Shown here piece after piece: positions 9,701-19,114 of a stretch of DNA of 64,000 bases. Every line of letters begins with the position of its first letter. Within the stretch, counting starts at the first letter, position 1. The position numbers were made by a program, and so were the translations under genes. The DNA is from Streptomyces sp. NBC_00224 (lineage in GTDB: Bacteria > Actinomycetota > Actinomycetes > Streptomycetales > Streptomycetaceae): assembly GCF_041435195.1 (NCBI RefSeq), contig NZ_CP108106.1, positions 8,693,001-8,757,000 on the forward strand, given 5' to 3'. The notes under the pieces were generated by a model. It saw only the letters and a list, made by a program, of their open reading frames with translations. It was not told the DNA's origin and ran no database searches.

Positions 9701-9903
9701 CTCCGGGTCCTGGCCGGGCTCCTCCCACACCGGCGCCCCCGCATCAGCACCCGAAAAGGTCGGGTCTCCGGTGTCCCGGTACGCCGAACGCCAGACGACG
9801 GCCGCCCCGACACCAGCCTCCCGATCACCAACCTCGACGTCACCAACCTGACCCTGAGCCCGACCTGCCTACCGTCTCCCACGACGACCGGTACACCCCG
9901 CCC

Positions 9904-10133
9904 AAGGTCGCGGCATCCATGTTCCCTTCCGCAAGCACCCCGACCTACCCGGAGACATCGGCCTCGGCAACGAGACCTACAACAAACTGCTGCGCGGCCT
10001 GCGCTTCACCGGAGAGCGCGCCATGGCCGTACTCAAACAGCGCTGGCGCACACTCCAGCACGTCACCCTCAGCCCCAACCAGATCGGTGCCATCACCCAG
10101 GCCGCCCTTCTCCCCAACAACGCCTGGCAGTGA
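9904..10133 (+). pseudogene. C-terminal fragment of an IS5-family transposase
   Basis: The 75 or so last residues (IHVPFRKHPDLPGDIGLGNE, then YNKLLRGLRFTGERAMAVL, ending NNAWQ) are almost the same as the end of the intact transposase at 13216-14022, including the IS end TGATCCCTGAGAAAACCTCACTGA. Upstream (9700-9903) no transposase frame is recognisable. It is a second, truncated copy of the same element in the opposite orientation. Confidence 0.85.
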
Positions 10134-10282
10134 TCCCTGAGAAAACCTCACTGATGGTGTTGGTGAGGATTCGTACTCAGGTCGGAGGGGGACTTCACGG
10201 CGTGGCGTCTACCGCCTGCAGTCCATGGCCTGCCAGGCTGTGGCCTTCAGATCGGTTCGGTCGGTTCGTAGAACGGTTCCCT

Positions 10283-11221
10283 ATGCGCTTGCGCGTCATC
10301 CTTTCGATTGCTCTCGCTACCGTGGGCACTACGGCCTTCGCCCCGGGCGGGCAGGTCGATTCTGTGATCACGAGACCCGTCTCCGCACGGGTGTTCACCT
10401 ACAACATCTGCGGGAACAGCAATCAGTGCCCTCATCATGACGAGGTCGACATCCGGACCGACAAGGTCGTCTCTGTCGTCCGTGACCAGAAGCCCGACTT
10501 CGTCTTCCTCCAAGAGGTCTGCGAGTCACAGTTCGATGATCTGAACAGAGCACTCCGCAGCAGGTACACCGGGAAATTTGAGACCACCGTCTCGAAAGAC
10601 ACCAGCGACGAACTGTGCAACGAGAACAGTACGGCATACAACTACGGCATCGCTGTGTTCGCCCGGGGCAGTGCACTCGAAGAGACCGTTCTCGATCCCT
10701 CTGTGGGAACCGAGGCCAGCGAGGGCTGGCAGGCCCCCTGCCTGAAGACCCGGGTGAACGGCCACGGGGTCTGGGGCTGCTCGGTTCACCTCTACTACAG
10801 GGACCAGGACGTCACCGCTGCGGAAGCCCAGAAGCTGAACCGGCTGGTCTCGCCCTGGCTGAGGAGGGATATCCCGGTCATCCTGGGCGGCGACTTCAAC
10901 CCGGTCTATGACAACGATCAGGCAAACGCACCCTTGTCGCCCGTCCTTGACAGCTTCTACAGCCACTCGGGTGGGCACGGCCGCTTCATCGAGGGCGACG
11001 AGACAGACAAGCGCCGCTTCACCCCCCAGTGCCGCGCGCTCCAGCCACCTGCTGGCCGATGCCGCTCCGGCGCCCCGACATTCGAGGCGAAACCGGAGCG
11101 CAAGCTCGATTACGTCTTCTTCAGCAAGGCCCATTTCAAGACGGTGTACGGAGAGGTCCTTCCGCAGGACCGCGAGGTCTCCGACCACTACCCCTACCTC
11201 GCCGCTGCCACTGCAGATTGA
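10283..11221 (+). CDS. Secreted endonuclease/exonuclease/phosphatase-fold protein
   Basis: Protein of 312 aa with an export signal (MRLRVILSIALATVGTTAFA). The EEP (DNase I/sphingomyelinase-like) fold is shown by its metal and catalytic motifs in order: FTYNICGN, FLQEVCES (catalytic Glu), the GGDFNPVYD block (Asp and Asn), KLDYVFFSK, and the C-terminal SDHYPYLA (catalytic His). It should hydrolyse phosphodiester bonds outside the cell. The substrate (nucleic acid, phospholipid or inositol phosphate) cannot be told from sequence. Cysteines in the mature part (CGNSNQC, VCES, ELC) suggest disulfides. The ATG at 10283 is chosen because it starts the signal peptide. It sits alone downstream of an IS fragment. 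Confidence 0.85.
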   Translation: MRLRVILSIALATVGTTAFAPGGQVDSVITRPVSARVFTYNICGNSNQCPHHDEVDIRTDKVVSVVRDQKPDFVFLQEVCESQFDDLNRALRSRYTGKFETTVSKDTSDELCNENSTAYNYGIAVFARGSALEETVLDPSVGTEASEGWQAPCLKTRVNGHGVWGCSVHLYYRDQDVTAAEAQKLNRLVSPWLRRDIPVILGGDFNPVYDNDQANAPLSPVLDSFYSHSGGHGRFIEGDETDKRRFTPQCRALQPPAGRCRSGAPTFEAKPERKLDYVFFSKAHFKTVYGEVLPQDREVSDHYPYLAAATAD

Positions 11222-11289
11222 TCACCCAATTCCACAGAGCCAGAGACGTGTGATGCGGCGGTCGGAGTTTCCGGTCTCATGTCTCTCAC

Positions 11290-12054
11290 TCAGAGGCCAT
11301 TCCTTCCTTTTATTACTTCACCCCGGCAAGCTGGATCAAGGAGCCTCTTCCAGCCTGACGGCTGCGACCGTGTGTTGGACGGCTCTGCACAACGACGAAG
11401 CTCCTGGTAGACGGGTTCTCGACCAAGATCACCCGTGCCGCCAGGGGCTTCCGTGCTTGTCTGCCCGTCGTCCATAGGTCTGTCCAGCCGCAGCCTGAGC
11501 GTGTCGGCGTCGCGGCCCTCCCACAGGGTGAGCGGGAGCCGGGTGCCGACGTCGACCAGCAGGGTCCCGTACGTGCCCGCGTACAGAGCGAAGTCGTCCA
11601 CGCCCAACACCCGCGGCGTGGACGCCACCGGCAGCGGCATGCGCATCAGGTGGAAGAGCACGCTGGTCCGCGACAACGGCACGTTCAGGATACGCAGCAA
11701 CCGCGACCCACCGCGGCCGGCGAGGAGCACCGCGGCCATCTCCACCAGCTGCTGCAGCAACGGCGTGCGGCGCTGGTAGCGCACGGTCAGCCCCTCGACC
11801 TGCTCGGCGAACGTCCGGCGCCCGCAGCACGGGCGGTCACAGAACAACCGCCGCACCGACAGGCCGACCGACACCGGACGGCCACCAACTGCGAGGTCCG
11901 CCAGCCTGCGGGGATACCGGCTGTGCACCCGCGCCGAGGTTCTGCCGCAGTCCGGACAAGCAACCGGCACCTCACGGGTGCGGCCAGAAATATGGACCAC
12001 ACCGCTCTCCACCCACACCTGCTCCACCCGCACTGCATCCAGAGGCGGGGACAC
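11290..12054 (-). pseudogene. ISL3-family transposase, N-terminal part only
   Basis: This copy has the zinc-binding CPDCGRTSARVHSRYPRR, then CGRRTFAEQVEGLTVRYQRR and VLGVDDFALYAGTYGTLLVD, homologous to the element at 1742-3276 but clearly a different lineage. Homology stops about 11475 after LWEGRDADTL. The remaining codons to 11290 are unrelated filler, so the second and third catalytic residues are gone. Confidence 0.8.
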
Positions 12055-12141
12055 GGTCCGAACGAGGTCAACACACTCGCTGACGGTGCCACCACGCGTG
12101 ACGGAGCGTCACCGGCGCACGGTGGCACATGCCTTCTTCAC

Positions 12142-12184
12142 GGAAATCTTGCCAGGGCCAGTTCGGGGCCCTGGCAAGATTTCC
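12142..12184. repeat. Perfect 18-bp inverted repeat at the junction of two IS remnants
   Basis: GGAAATCTTGCCAGGGCC (12142-12159), seven bases, then its exact complement GGCCCTGGCAAGATTTCC (12167-12184). The right arm runs straight into GGATGCTGTTGGTGATCTTC, which matches the end of the IS1182 element at 16981-17008. It therefore probably marks IS ends placed head to head. Confidence 0.85.
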
Positions 12185-12282
12185 GGATGCTGTTGGTGAT
12201 CTTCATTGGGTCGGTGGGCGCGTCGTCGTGGGGCTGCTTCGCTGGAAGGGGTGCGGGGCGGCCCTGGTGAGGGGGAACGGCG

Positions 12283-12738
12283 ATGTCGATGGGGCGGGGC
12301 TCCGGGCGGCGGATCCCGGCGGAGACGGTGCGGGTAGCGCGGGCCAGTAATCCGGGCGGTACTCCGGCGATGTGGATGCGGGACCGTCTCGACGAGGTGT
12401 TCGTCGATGACGACTTCGCGGACTGGTTTCCGGCTGACGGACGGCGGGGTCTGTCGCCGGCGATGCTGGCGATGGTGTCGGTGCTGCAGTACGCGGAGAA
12501 CCTCACCGACCGGCAGGCCGCGCAGGCGGCCTGGTGCCGCATTGACTGGAAATACTGCCTGGCCCGGGAGTTGACTGGTCCGGGGTTCGATCATTCGGTG
12601 CTCAGCGAGTTCCGTGACCGGCTCGCCGTCGATGACCGGGCCGACCGGCTCCTGGCCGTGCTGGTGGAACGCCTGGCGGCCGCAGGGTTGGTCAAGCGCC
12701 GTGGCCGGATGCGGACCGACTGTCCGCATGTCCTATGT
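12283..12738 (+). pseudogene. IS1182-family transposase, N-terminal fragment
   Basis: The residues from MSMGRGSGRRIPAETVRVAR through FADWFPADGRRGLSPAMLAM, ENLTDRQAAQAAW and VLSEFRDRLAVDDRADRLLA match the N-terminus of the fuller copy at 17009-18777. Homology stops at RMRTDCPHVL, before the DDE core. It is a non-functional stub. Confidence 0.85.
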
Positions 12739-13195
12739 ACTCAAAATGGGTCAATATGGGGCGGCGGGCGGGACGCGGACGGAATCCCGGGCATGCTCTT
12801 CACGCTGGGGTCGGAGGTTCAGCGCCACGCACCACAGCCTGGAGGCGGCCGGTGATCCGGTGAGGGACACACCGGCTGCTTCCTGTCGTGCCCAACGAAG
12901 TCCCGCCAATGCTTCGTACTCGGTTCGGTAGAGACTCTTGCGGGGACGTCCGTAGCCGAGCGCGGAATGGGCTATCGTCGATCCCCCCCGGGGGGCCCGG
13001 GGATCTCACCCCCGGGCTCCCGCTGCGAGGCGTAGGCCGCCGACGAGGTGCCCGTGGCCCGGGTCCTGTCCGATGGTCCCTCCCCGAACCGGGAAGATGC
13101 CATGCGGGCGCGACCCTCTGTTCGTGGCCAAAGGGCTTCCACAACTGCTCGCCAGCTGAGAACGCATCAGCCGTGACACAGGGGCGAAGAGGATT
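12739..13195. other. Gap between IS remnants, nothing recognised
   Basis: About 460 bp with no convincing gene on either strand. It contains a run of C and G (GATCCCCCCCGGGGGGCCCGGGGATC near 12980-13005), which is strongly self-complementary. It is probably the remains of the DNA into which the flanking elements inserted. Confidence 0.3.
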
Positions 13196-14150
13196 CAGTG
13201 AGGTTTTCTCAGGGATCACTGCCAGGCGTTGTTGAGGACGAGGGCGGCCTGGGTGACGGCGCCGATCCGGTTCGGGCTGAGGGTGACGTGCTGGAGTGTG
13301 CGCCAGCGCTGTTTGAGTACGGCCATGGCGCGCTCTCCGGTGAAGCGCAGGCCGCGGAGGAGTTTGTTGTAGGTCTCGTTGCCGAGGCCGATGTCTCCGG
13401 GCAGGTCGGGGTGCTTGCGGAAGGGAACATGGATGCCGCCGCCCGCGCCGATGTATCCGATGTCGGCCAGTGTGGGCAGGCCGTCGCGGGCTGCCTGGTA
13501 GAGGTCGGGCAGCGCGTGGATGCGTGCCGCAGCCAGGTCATGGGTGCTGCCCGGCTCGACGTCGGAAACCCACAGAGGTGTGCCGTCGGGCGCGGCCAGG
13601 AACTGCACGTTGCCGGCGAAGCGCTTGATCCGGATTGCGTACCAGAGGTCGGTACCGCGTTCGGTTTCCCCGGCTACCCGGTCACACCGGATGAGGGTGC
13701 CGTCCAGGACTACGAACGGCAGGCCCTTGCGCCGGCCTTGTTCCAGGACCCCGGCGAGGCCGGGTGCTTCGGCCGCGAGGACATCGATGCCTTCATGAAG
13801 ATACCGGTAGCCGGTGGCCTGGGAGATTCCCGCGTCCCGGGCCAGGCAGTGGACACACCTGTGGTCACGAAACCACCGCAGCACGAGCACGGCTTGAAGG
13901 AACGGGCCCAGTGCCCGTGTTCCGCGACGGGTGCCGATCACACGCCGGTGTCCGGCGAGCAGACGGGCAAGGTACTCGACCACGGGACGCGGGACGTCGG
14001 GCATGGCACGATGAGAGACCACGTGAAGCCTCCTGGGACCGGCAGGAACTGTCGCAAGTCCCGTCCTACCAGGGGCTTCACGTGCTGTTCAGAGTCCACG
14101 CAGGCCAAACACCTCGACCACCGCACTCGCTTGCTGAGAAAGCTTCAGTA
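13196..14150 (-). mobile_element. Intact-looking IS5-family insertion sequence
   Basis: Imperfect terminal inverted repeats flank a complete transposase: TCAGTGAGGTTTTCTCAG at 13196-13213 and CTGAGAAAGCTTCAGTA at about 14133-14150. The left end is duplicated with the truncated copy at 9904-10154. Confidence 0.75.
13216..14022 (-). CDS. IS5-family transposase (DDE_Tnp_4 type)
   Basis: Intact 268-aa transposase. The order of motifs is N-terminal helix-turn-helix (CLARDAGISQATGYRYLHEG), first catalytic aspartate in FVVLDGTLIRCDR, second in STHDL/ADIGYIGAGG, and a C-terminal block with a glutamate in FTGERAMAVLKQRWRTL. It moves only its own element. No frameshift or internal stop was found, so this may still be active, unlike most transposases around it. 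Confidence 0.9.
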   Translation of the reverse strand: MVSHRAMPDVPRPVVEYLARLLAGHRRVIGTRRGTRALGPFLQAVLVLRWFRDHRCVHCLARDAGISQATGYRYLHEGIDVLAAEAPGLAGVLEQGRRKGLPFVVLDGTLIRCDRVAGETERGTDLWYAIRIKRFAGNVQFLAAPDGTPLWVSDVEPGSTHDLAAARIHALPDLYQAARDGLPTLADIGYIGAGGGIHVPFRKHPDLPGDIGLGNETYNKLLRGLRFTGERAMAVLKQRWRTLQHVTLSPNRIGAVTQAALVLNNAWQ

Positions 14151-14203
14151 GTTGGGTTTTTACGAAAACCGATGCAACAGCGTGGTCGCTTACTACGGGC
14201 GCT

Positions 14204-14845
14204 CTACGGCGTCGGAAGCTTCGGCAGCGGGGGCAGACCGGGCAGGTTCGGGACGGGCAGCCCGCCGCCCAGCAGCGTGGCCGCGACTACGTTGACGAGG
14301 CCCGTCACCACGCCGGTGACCGCCGGGGCGACCTTGCTGACATCGCCGGAGGTGACCGCTGTTAGCAGCGTGGCGACCGCCTTCTGCAGGGAGGCGAGGG
14401 CGGCACCGGCGAGGTCCGCGGGCGCCTTGGAGTCGTCACCGCTCTTCGTGAGCAAGGGCAGAGCGGGCAGAGCGGGCAGAGCGGGTGCCGTGGGCACCGC
14501 GGGAGCAGCGGGTACCGCGGGAGCAGCCGCATTGGTCTTGGCGACGGCCTCGTTCACCGCGTCGACGAGTTTCTGCGCTTGGTCGGGGGAGAGCTGGCCG
14601 TTGTCGGCCTTGAGCGTCTGGGTCAGCAGGTCGGTGACCGGGGTGAGCACGCCGCCGACGTCGCCGAGGCCCTTGACCTGGGCGAGTAGGGCGTCAGCTC
14701 CCGGGACCGGCGCGCTCGACGCGGCGTGGACCTGCTTCCGCGCCGCGTTGTTGCCGGCCGCGACAACCGCGGGGCTGGCGATTCCGATGAGGACGGTGGC
14801 ACAGAGTGCGGATGATGCGATGCGCCGTGCGGGCAGACCACGCAT
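14204..14845 (-). CDS. Secreted Ala/Pro/Val-rich protein
   Basis: Protein of 213 aa with a signal peptide (RRIASSALCATVLIGIASPAVVAA). The central part has a low-complexity VPAAPAVPTAPALPALPALP stretch between two Ala/Leu/Val-rich helical segments, and the C-terminus is Gly/Pro-rich (GGGLPVPNLPGLPPLP). There are no cysteines in the mature protein. This architecture is common among abundant streptomycete cell-surface or secreted proteins of unknown role. The ATG at 14845 is chosen because it follows GAAAGGAA. Confidence 0.7.
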   Translation of the reverse strand: MRGLPARRIASSALCATVLIGIASPAVVAAGNNAARKQVHAASSAPVPGADALLAQVKGLGDVGGVLTPVTDLLTQTLKADNGQLSPDQAQKLVDAVNEAVAKTNAAAPAVPAAPAVPTAPALPALPALPLLTKSGDDSKAPADLAGAALASLQKAVATLLTAVTSGDVSKVAPAVTGVVTGLVNVVAATLLGGGLPVPNLPGLPPLPKLPTP

Positions 14846-15120
14846 GGGTGTTCCTTTCGGTGGGGCTTCGGATCTTGAGCCCACCCTGAAGGCGCCCACC
14901 GCCGTCTGCAACCGGTCGATCGTGGCTGATGACCGCCCGTCAGCCGTCCAGGTGACGTCGTGCCTGGTGGGGCCGTGTCAAGCCCACCTCATCGCCCTGG
15001 CACCCCGACCGTCCATTCAGGGCAACAAGAGCCGGTCGGCCAAGGGTCACACATCGATGTCAGTCGTTGACGCACTCGTTGCCGAGTTGTGGGTGTGCCA
15101 TTGAAGATCGCAGATTACGC
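14846..15120. other. Upstream region of the secreted protein and IS481 3' flank
   Basis: 275 bp with no coding signal. The promoter of the minus-strand gene ending at 14204 must lie here, but no motif is certain. Confidence 0.3.
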
Positions 15121-15395
15121 CTGGGGTGTGGTCTTCTGCTTGAGGCGTTCGTAGGGGGTCTGGCCGCCGAGGCCGCCGTGGGGACGATGGTAGTTGTAGT
15201 AGTCTTCCCACTCGCGGAGCTGGTCGTTGAAGACCTCGGCGTCGTCGATGACGAGGCCGTCCAGGAGGCGGTAGAACTCCTCGGCGTCGATCCGGTGGGA
15301 GCGTTCGACTTTGCCGTTCAGGCACGGGGGTTGATGTAGGTGTGGGCGATGCCTTTGTCGAGCGCGTGCCAGTGAACCCTTCTCATCCTCGGGTC
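15121..15395 (-). pseudogene. IS481/IS3-type transposase, C-terminal fragment with a frameshift
   Basis: The minus strand reads HWHALDKGIAHTYINPRA, then in another frame LNGKVERSHRIDAEEFYRLL, VFNDQLREWEDYYNYHRPHG and GLGGQTPYERLKQKT with a stop. The glutamate in KVERSHRIDAEEF and the YNYHRPHGGL motif mark the C-terminal third of an rve-type integrase core. The rest is missing because an IS5-type element adjoins. Confidence 0.8.
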
Positions 15396-15509
15396 TGAGG
15401 AGTGATGAAGGCTTGTGTGGGTGGGGTTCGTGACGAGGCAGGGCTTCCCGGTCGTTCCGTTGGTGATCTCACTCATCAACGTCCGGACGCAGGAGCCCTG
15501 TTGGTCCCA

Positions 15510-16345
15510 TATCGAGCCATGCTCGACGTCCCGCATGAGGGTCGTCGAGCACATCTCGTGGCTCATCTACGCTCGAAGGCGTGAGCTGAACTCCCGCTGG
15601 CGCAGACTCGGTTGCTTCAAGCAGGCGCTGCTCGTCCTCGTCTACCTGCGCAAGAACAAAACTCTGGCCCAGGCGGGCGCCGGGTTCGAGGTGTCCACCG
15701 CGACAGCCGGCCGCTATGTGACCGAGACCGTCGACGTCCTGGCCCAACGCGCCCCGAGCCTGCTCGATGCCCTCCAGGACCACGACCCGCACGAGTTCCT
15801 GGTCCTGGACGGAACCCTCATCAGACCGGACCGGGTGGCCGCCGACGAACCGTACTACTCGATGAAGCACCGTCATCACGGCATGAACGTCCAGGTCCTG
15901 GCGCGACCGGACGGCACCCCTGTCTGGTTCTCCAGGGCGCTGCCCAGCCGCACCCATGATCTGAACTCGGCCCGCGCACACGGTGTGATCCAGGCATATC
16001 TCCCGGCAGATCCTCATCCTGGCCGACCGTGCCTACCGCGGCGCCGGAGCCACCGTCCGGACCCCGTACTACGGTCGGGACCTGCCGGAGAAATACGCAC
16101 AGTTCGACAAGCACCACGCCCGGCACACCGCCCCCGGCAAGCGCCGCAGACACCGAATCCTGGCCCTGCTCCAGGAAGACCCCACCCGCCTCTGGCAACC
16201 CCGCGACATCGCGGCTCACTTCGGCGACGTCACCCTGGAAACCGTGTATAGACAACTGAACCGCTGGGCCGCCAGCGGACTCATCCACAAGCTCGGCCCC
16301 GGCCTCTACGCCGCCACAGTGTGGTCACCAACTCCCCTTGCGTGA
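15510..16345 (+). pseudogene. IS5-family transposase fused to an unrelated winged-helix tail
   Basis: The transposase part reads MLDVPHE, then after a frameshift HISWLIYARRRELNSRWRRL, FLVLDGTLIRPDR, SRTHDLNSARAHGV and, after a second shift, ILILADRAYRGAGATVRTPY. Near KHHARHTAPGKRR it passes in frame into a sequence not seen in transposases: RHRILALLQEDP, RDIAAHFGDVTLETVYRQLN, RWAASGLIHKLGPGLYAAT. That tail looks like a winged-helix DNA-binding domain of an ICE or plasmid protein. The catalytic glutamate of the transposase is lost at the fusion, and two frameshifts make the whole non-functional. Confidence 0.65.
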
Positions 16346-16367
16346 CCTGCGAAAACGTTAACTACCC

Positions 16368-16384
16368 GGCCTTGGGTCAAGGCC
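16368..16384. terminator. Possible short stem-loop terminator
   Basis: GGCCTTG, loop GGT, then CAAGGCC: a 7-bp perfect stem shortly after the stop of the fused transposase remnant and on the 3' side of the converging chaplin gene. No U tract follows. Confidence 0.35.
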
Positions 16385-16482
16385 CGGCCTCGCCCTGGAG
16401 AGGCAACGCTGAAAGACTCACCGACCGGTAATCACCTGTGCTTGTCCGGCAGTCAGGCGTTCCGCCGTGCGCTGTTTACCGG

Positions 16483-16716
16483 TCAATCATTGACGCCATG
16501 GTTTCCAAACGCCGGGTTAAGAAGGCCCAAGACGTTGACGCTGTCCTCGAACACGTTGACGGGAGTGTGCACGGGGACTTGCGTGAGGTTGCCCGAACCT
16601 ACGCCAGGAGACTTGACCGCGGCCGCGTCCTGTTCCTCGTCTGCGGTGGCGGTGCTGGCACTGGTCAGGACGGCCACGGCTGCGAGGCAAGCGGCGGCCA
16701 TCAGACGTACACGCAT
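16483..16716 (-). CDS. Chaplin-type small secreted protein lacking the usual cysteines
   Basis: A 77-aa protein with a signal peptide (MRVRLMAAACLAAVAVLTSA, cleavage after ATA) followed by a single chaplin domain: SPGVGSGNLTQVPVHTPVNV and VNVLGLLNPAFGN. Chaplins are hydrophobic surface proteins that assemble amyloid-like films on aerial hyphae. In most family members the motif reads NVCGN...GN.CVN. Here both cysteines are replaced (VNVFEDSVNV and GNHGVND), as in the known Cys-less chaplin ChpE. GGGAG precedes the ATG. The gene is isolated among IS remnants. Confidence 0.85.
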   Translation of the reverse strand: MRVRLMAAACLAAVAVLTSASTATADEEQDAAAVKSPGVGSGNLTQVPVHTPVNVFEDSVNVLGLLNPAFGNHGVND

Positions 16717-16970
16717 GGAAAGCTCCCATCAGTCATGAAGTCGCACTCTTTCACTTACCTACCTCAGCGACCATCCACGTAACCTCTTACTGCCCCTACT
16801 GCACCCGAACAGGGAAGGCGTGGCGGCCCCCGCCGGGGCAGAACTCCATGCCAGCCGCGCACACCCAGCCGCCAGCACCGGCGTCGCGGTACCGCCAGGG
16901 CTGATTCATAGTCGGGGTGATGAAGCGTTTCGGCAGGCCAGGGGACTCTCAGCAGGTCGAGGGGGCTTAC

Positions 16971-18921
16971 GGTCAACGGCCCTGGCTCGGGGATGCTGTT
17001 GGTGATCTCTAGCTGCTCAAGTCTCGGCAGAGTTGCCGGAATCTGCTGGCTGGCCTGGTCCGGGCTGGCAGTTCGCTGCCGGGCGGGCCGGATTGGCTGA
17101 GCCTGATGATGTTGGCTCCGGCGGCGGTGAGGACGTGTTGGACGTGCGTCCTCGCGATCCCGTGGTGGCGGCAGTGACGCAGGCCGTGGGCGTGGACAGT
17201 TTCGGAGACGGTGGCCTCGCAGCCGGCGCGGATCGCATAGTTCCGCTGCCACGGCTCGGTGTCCTGCTCGCTCCGGACCCGAGTCTGGATCTCCTGCAGG
17301 CGCTGGGGCAGGAGGGTGATGTGGCGAGCTCGACCGTCGGTGTTCCCGGTGCAGGCGAGCCGGTCTTCGCAGGCCCGGCAGGCGGGCTTGGGGAACAGCA
17401 CGGACAGCCGTTCATGCTGGTCGCCCAGGGTGGGCTTCCACGGGTGGCTGGTGACGTGGCGGAGGCAAGTCAGCGTGCGGGCCTGCCAGTCGGGGATGAA
17501 GTCGGTCTTCGTGAAGCCGGGATGGTCCTGGGGCCCGGGGGTCGGCACGGACCGGTCCAGTCAGGGTGATTCCATGAACGCGGGCGGCCTGGTCGATGGA
17601 CTCGGGCGAGATGTATCCGGCATCGACGAAGTGCTCCAGATCTGTGAACTGCTGCCGGGCCAGACTCTGGTGGATGGCCTCGAGCGCATCGATGTCCTGG
17701 TCGGGAGCGGGCCTGGTCACCACGGTCACAATGACATTCGGTCCTCTCTCGGTGCAGATCTCGCTCTGGTGATCGCGATAACCGATCCAGTTCTTCGTCC
17801 CGGACGCGGTGAGCTCGCGGCTGCAGCGAGCTTACGGATCGTGAGGAGAGACGATCTCGGTGCTGGCCCACGGGACACAGGCCGTGGCCGGGTCGGGCCG
17901 CCCGTCCGTCGACGGAGGAAGGTCTGCACGCCGGGGGCATGTTGCGTCGGCTCAGCCGGTCTTTGGTGGACTTCGGGGCCCGCCACCTGAGGTGGCCCTC
18001 GGTATCATGCCAGTACTGCTGGACCCACACCTGACGCAGCGTTTCGACCTGCGACAGCGTCCGTTGCCGTGGTGGGGCACCGTCGTCGAACACGGCCCTC
18101 AGCAACCAGATCCCGTCCCTGCCGACCTGCAGCGCGTACTCCTCCAGCGCCGCCTTGCCCTTGGGAAGCCGGTGATAGAGGGCCGGTCGCCCGTAACGCT
18201 CTGCCCAACCCGGCAAGATCAACGGTGCCAGCCATTCCTCGTCCTCGAGGGCAAGTCGCTCCAACGCGGCTCGCAGGGTCTCGGCGACGAGCTCGATCCG
18301 GCTCAGCGTCCGCACTGCGCCCAGCACATGGGTCGAGTCCGTCCGGATCCGGCCACCGCATCGCTTGACCAGCCCGGCCGCCACAAGGTGGTCCACCATC
18401 ACGGCCAGCAGCCGGTCGGCCCGGTCTCCCTGGGCCATCCGGTCTCGGAACTCGCTGAGCACGGAATAGTCGAACCCTGAATCGTCAAGATCCATCCCGA
18501 GGCAGTACTTCCAGTCCAGCCGACAGCGGACCGCCTCGGCGGCCTGCCGGTCGGTCAGATTCTCCGCATACTGCAGCACCGACACCATCGCCAGCCGGGT
18601 CGGCGACAGACCCCGCCGCCCGTCGGCCGGGAACCAGTCGGCGAAATCCTCGTCCGTGAACAGCTCGTCCAACCGGTCCCGCACCCACATCGCCGGCGTG
18701 CCCCGCGGATTGCTCGCCCGCGCCACCCGCACCGTCAATGCCGGAATCGACCGCCCCGAACCCACACCCATCGACATCGCGGTCACCCCTCCGACCGCCA
18801 GATCCGCCCCGCGCTACCAGCGCAGCACACCCCACAACCGAGCGACAAGACCTCGCGCGGCTTCACACTGATCACCGAAGATGACCAACAGCATCCCGGA
18901 AGTGAGACAGGGCCGTTGACC
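16971..18921 (-). mobile_element. IS1182-family insertion sequence
   Basis: Long terminal inverted repeats: GGTCAACGGCCCTG then GGGATGCTGTTGGTGATCT on the left (16971-17008), and the complement of GGTCAACGGCCCTG (18908-18921) preceded by AGATGACCAACAGCATCCC on the right. A single, now frameshifted, transposase gene fills the interior. Confidence 0.85.
17009..18777 (-). pseudogene. IS1182-family transposase with two frameshifts
   Basis: The first frame gives MSMGVGSGRSIPALTVRVAR, FADWFPADGRRGLSP, RIRTDSTHVLGAVRTLSRIE, APLILPGWAERYGRP and the LRWRAPKSTKDRLSRR block. The frame then changes near 17880, where APDQDIDALEAIHQSLARQQ and FTDLEHFVDAGYIS continue. It changes again near 17560, ending GFTKTDFIPDWQARTLTCLR, CTGNTDGRARHITLLPQRL and a natural C-terminus. 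All transposase blocks are present, so only two indels separate it from a functional gene. Confidence 0.85.
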
Positions 18922-19114
18922 GTACAGACCCATTAACCTGGATTGGCACGCGAGTCGCGGTGAAGGTGAATAGCTCCCCTGCCCTACAGCCCAGCCAGCG
19001 TCACCGACTGAGCCGGGTCGCCCGGTATGGTGCCCCTTATGGGCGCAGACGGGGCGTCCGGCTGCAGCCGTCGTCGTCGAGGATGACAACGACGGCCGCG
19101 CTGCCCATGCGGGG

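Noticed and set aside
12970..13010. Possible terminator in the C7-G6 run
   Set aside because: The palindrome GATCCCCCCCGGGGGGCCCGGGGATC has no adjacent gene end to terminate, so no function is assigned.
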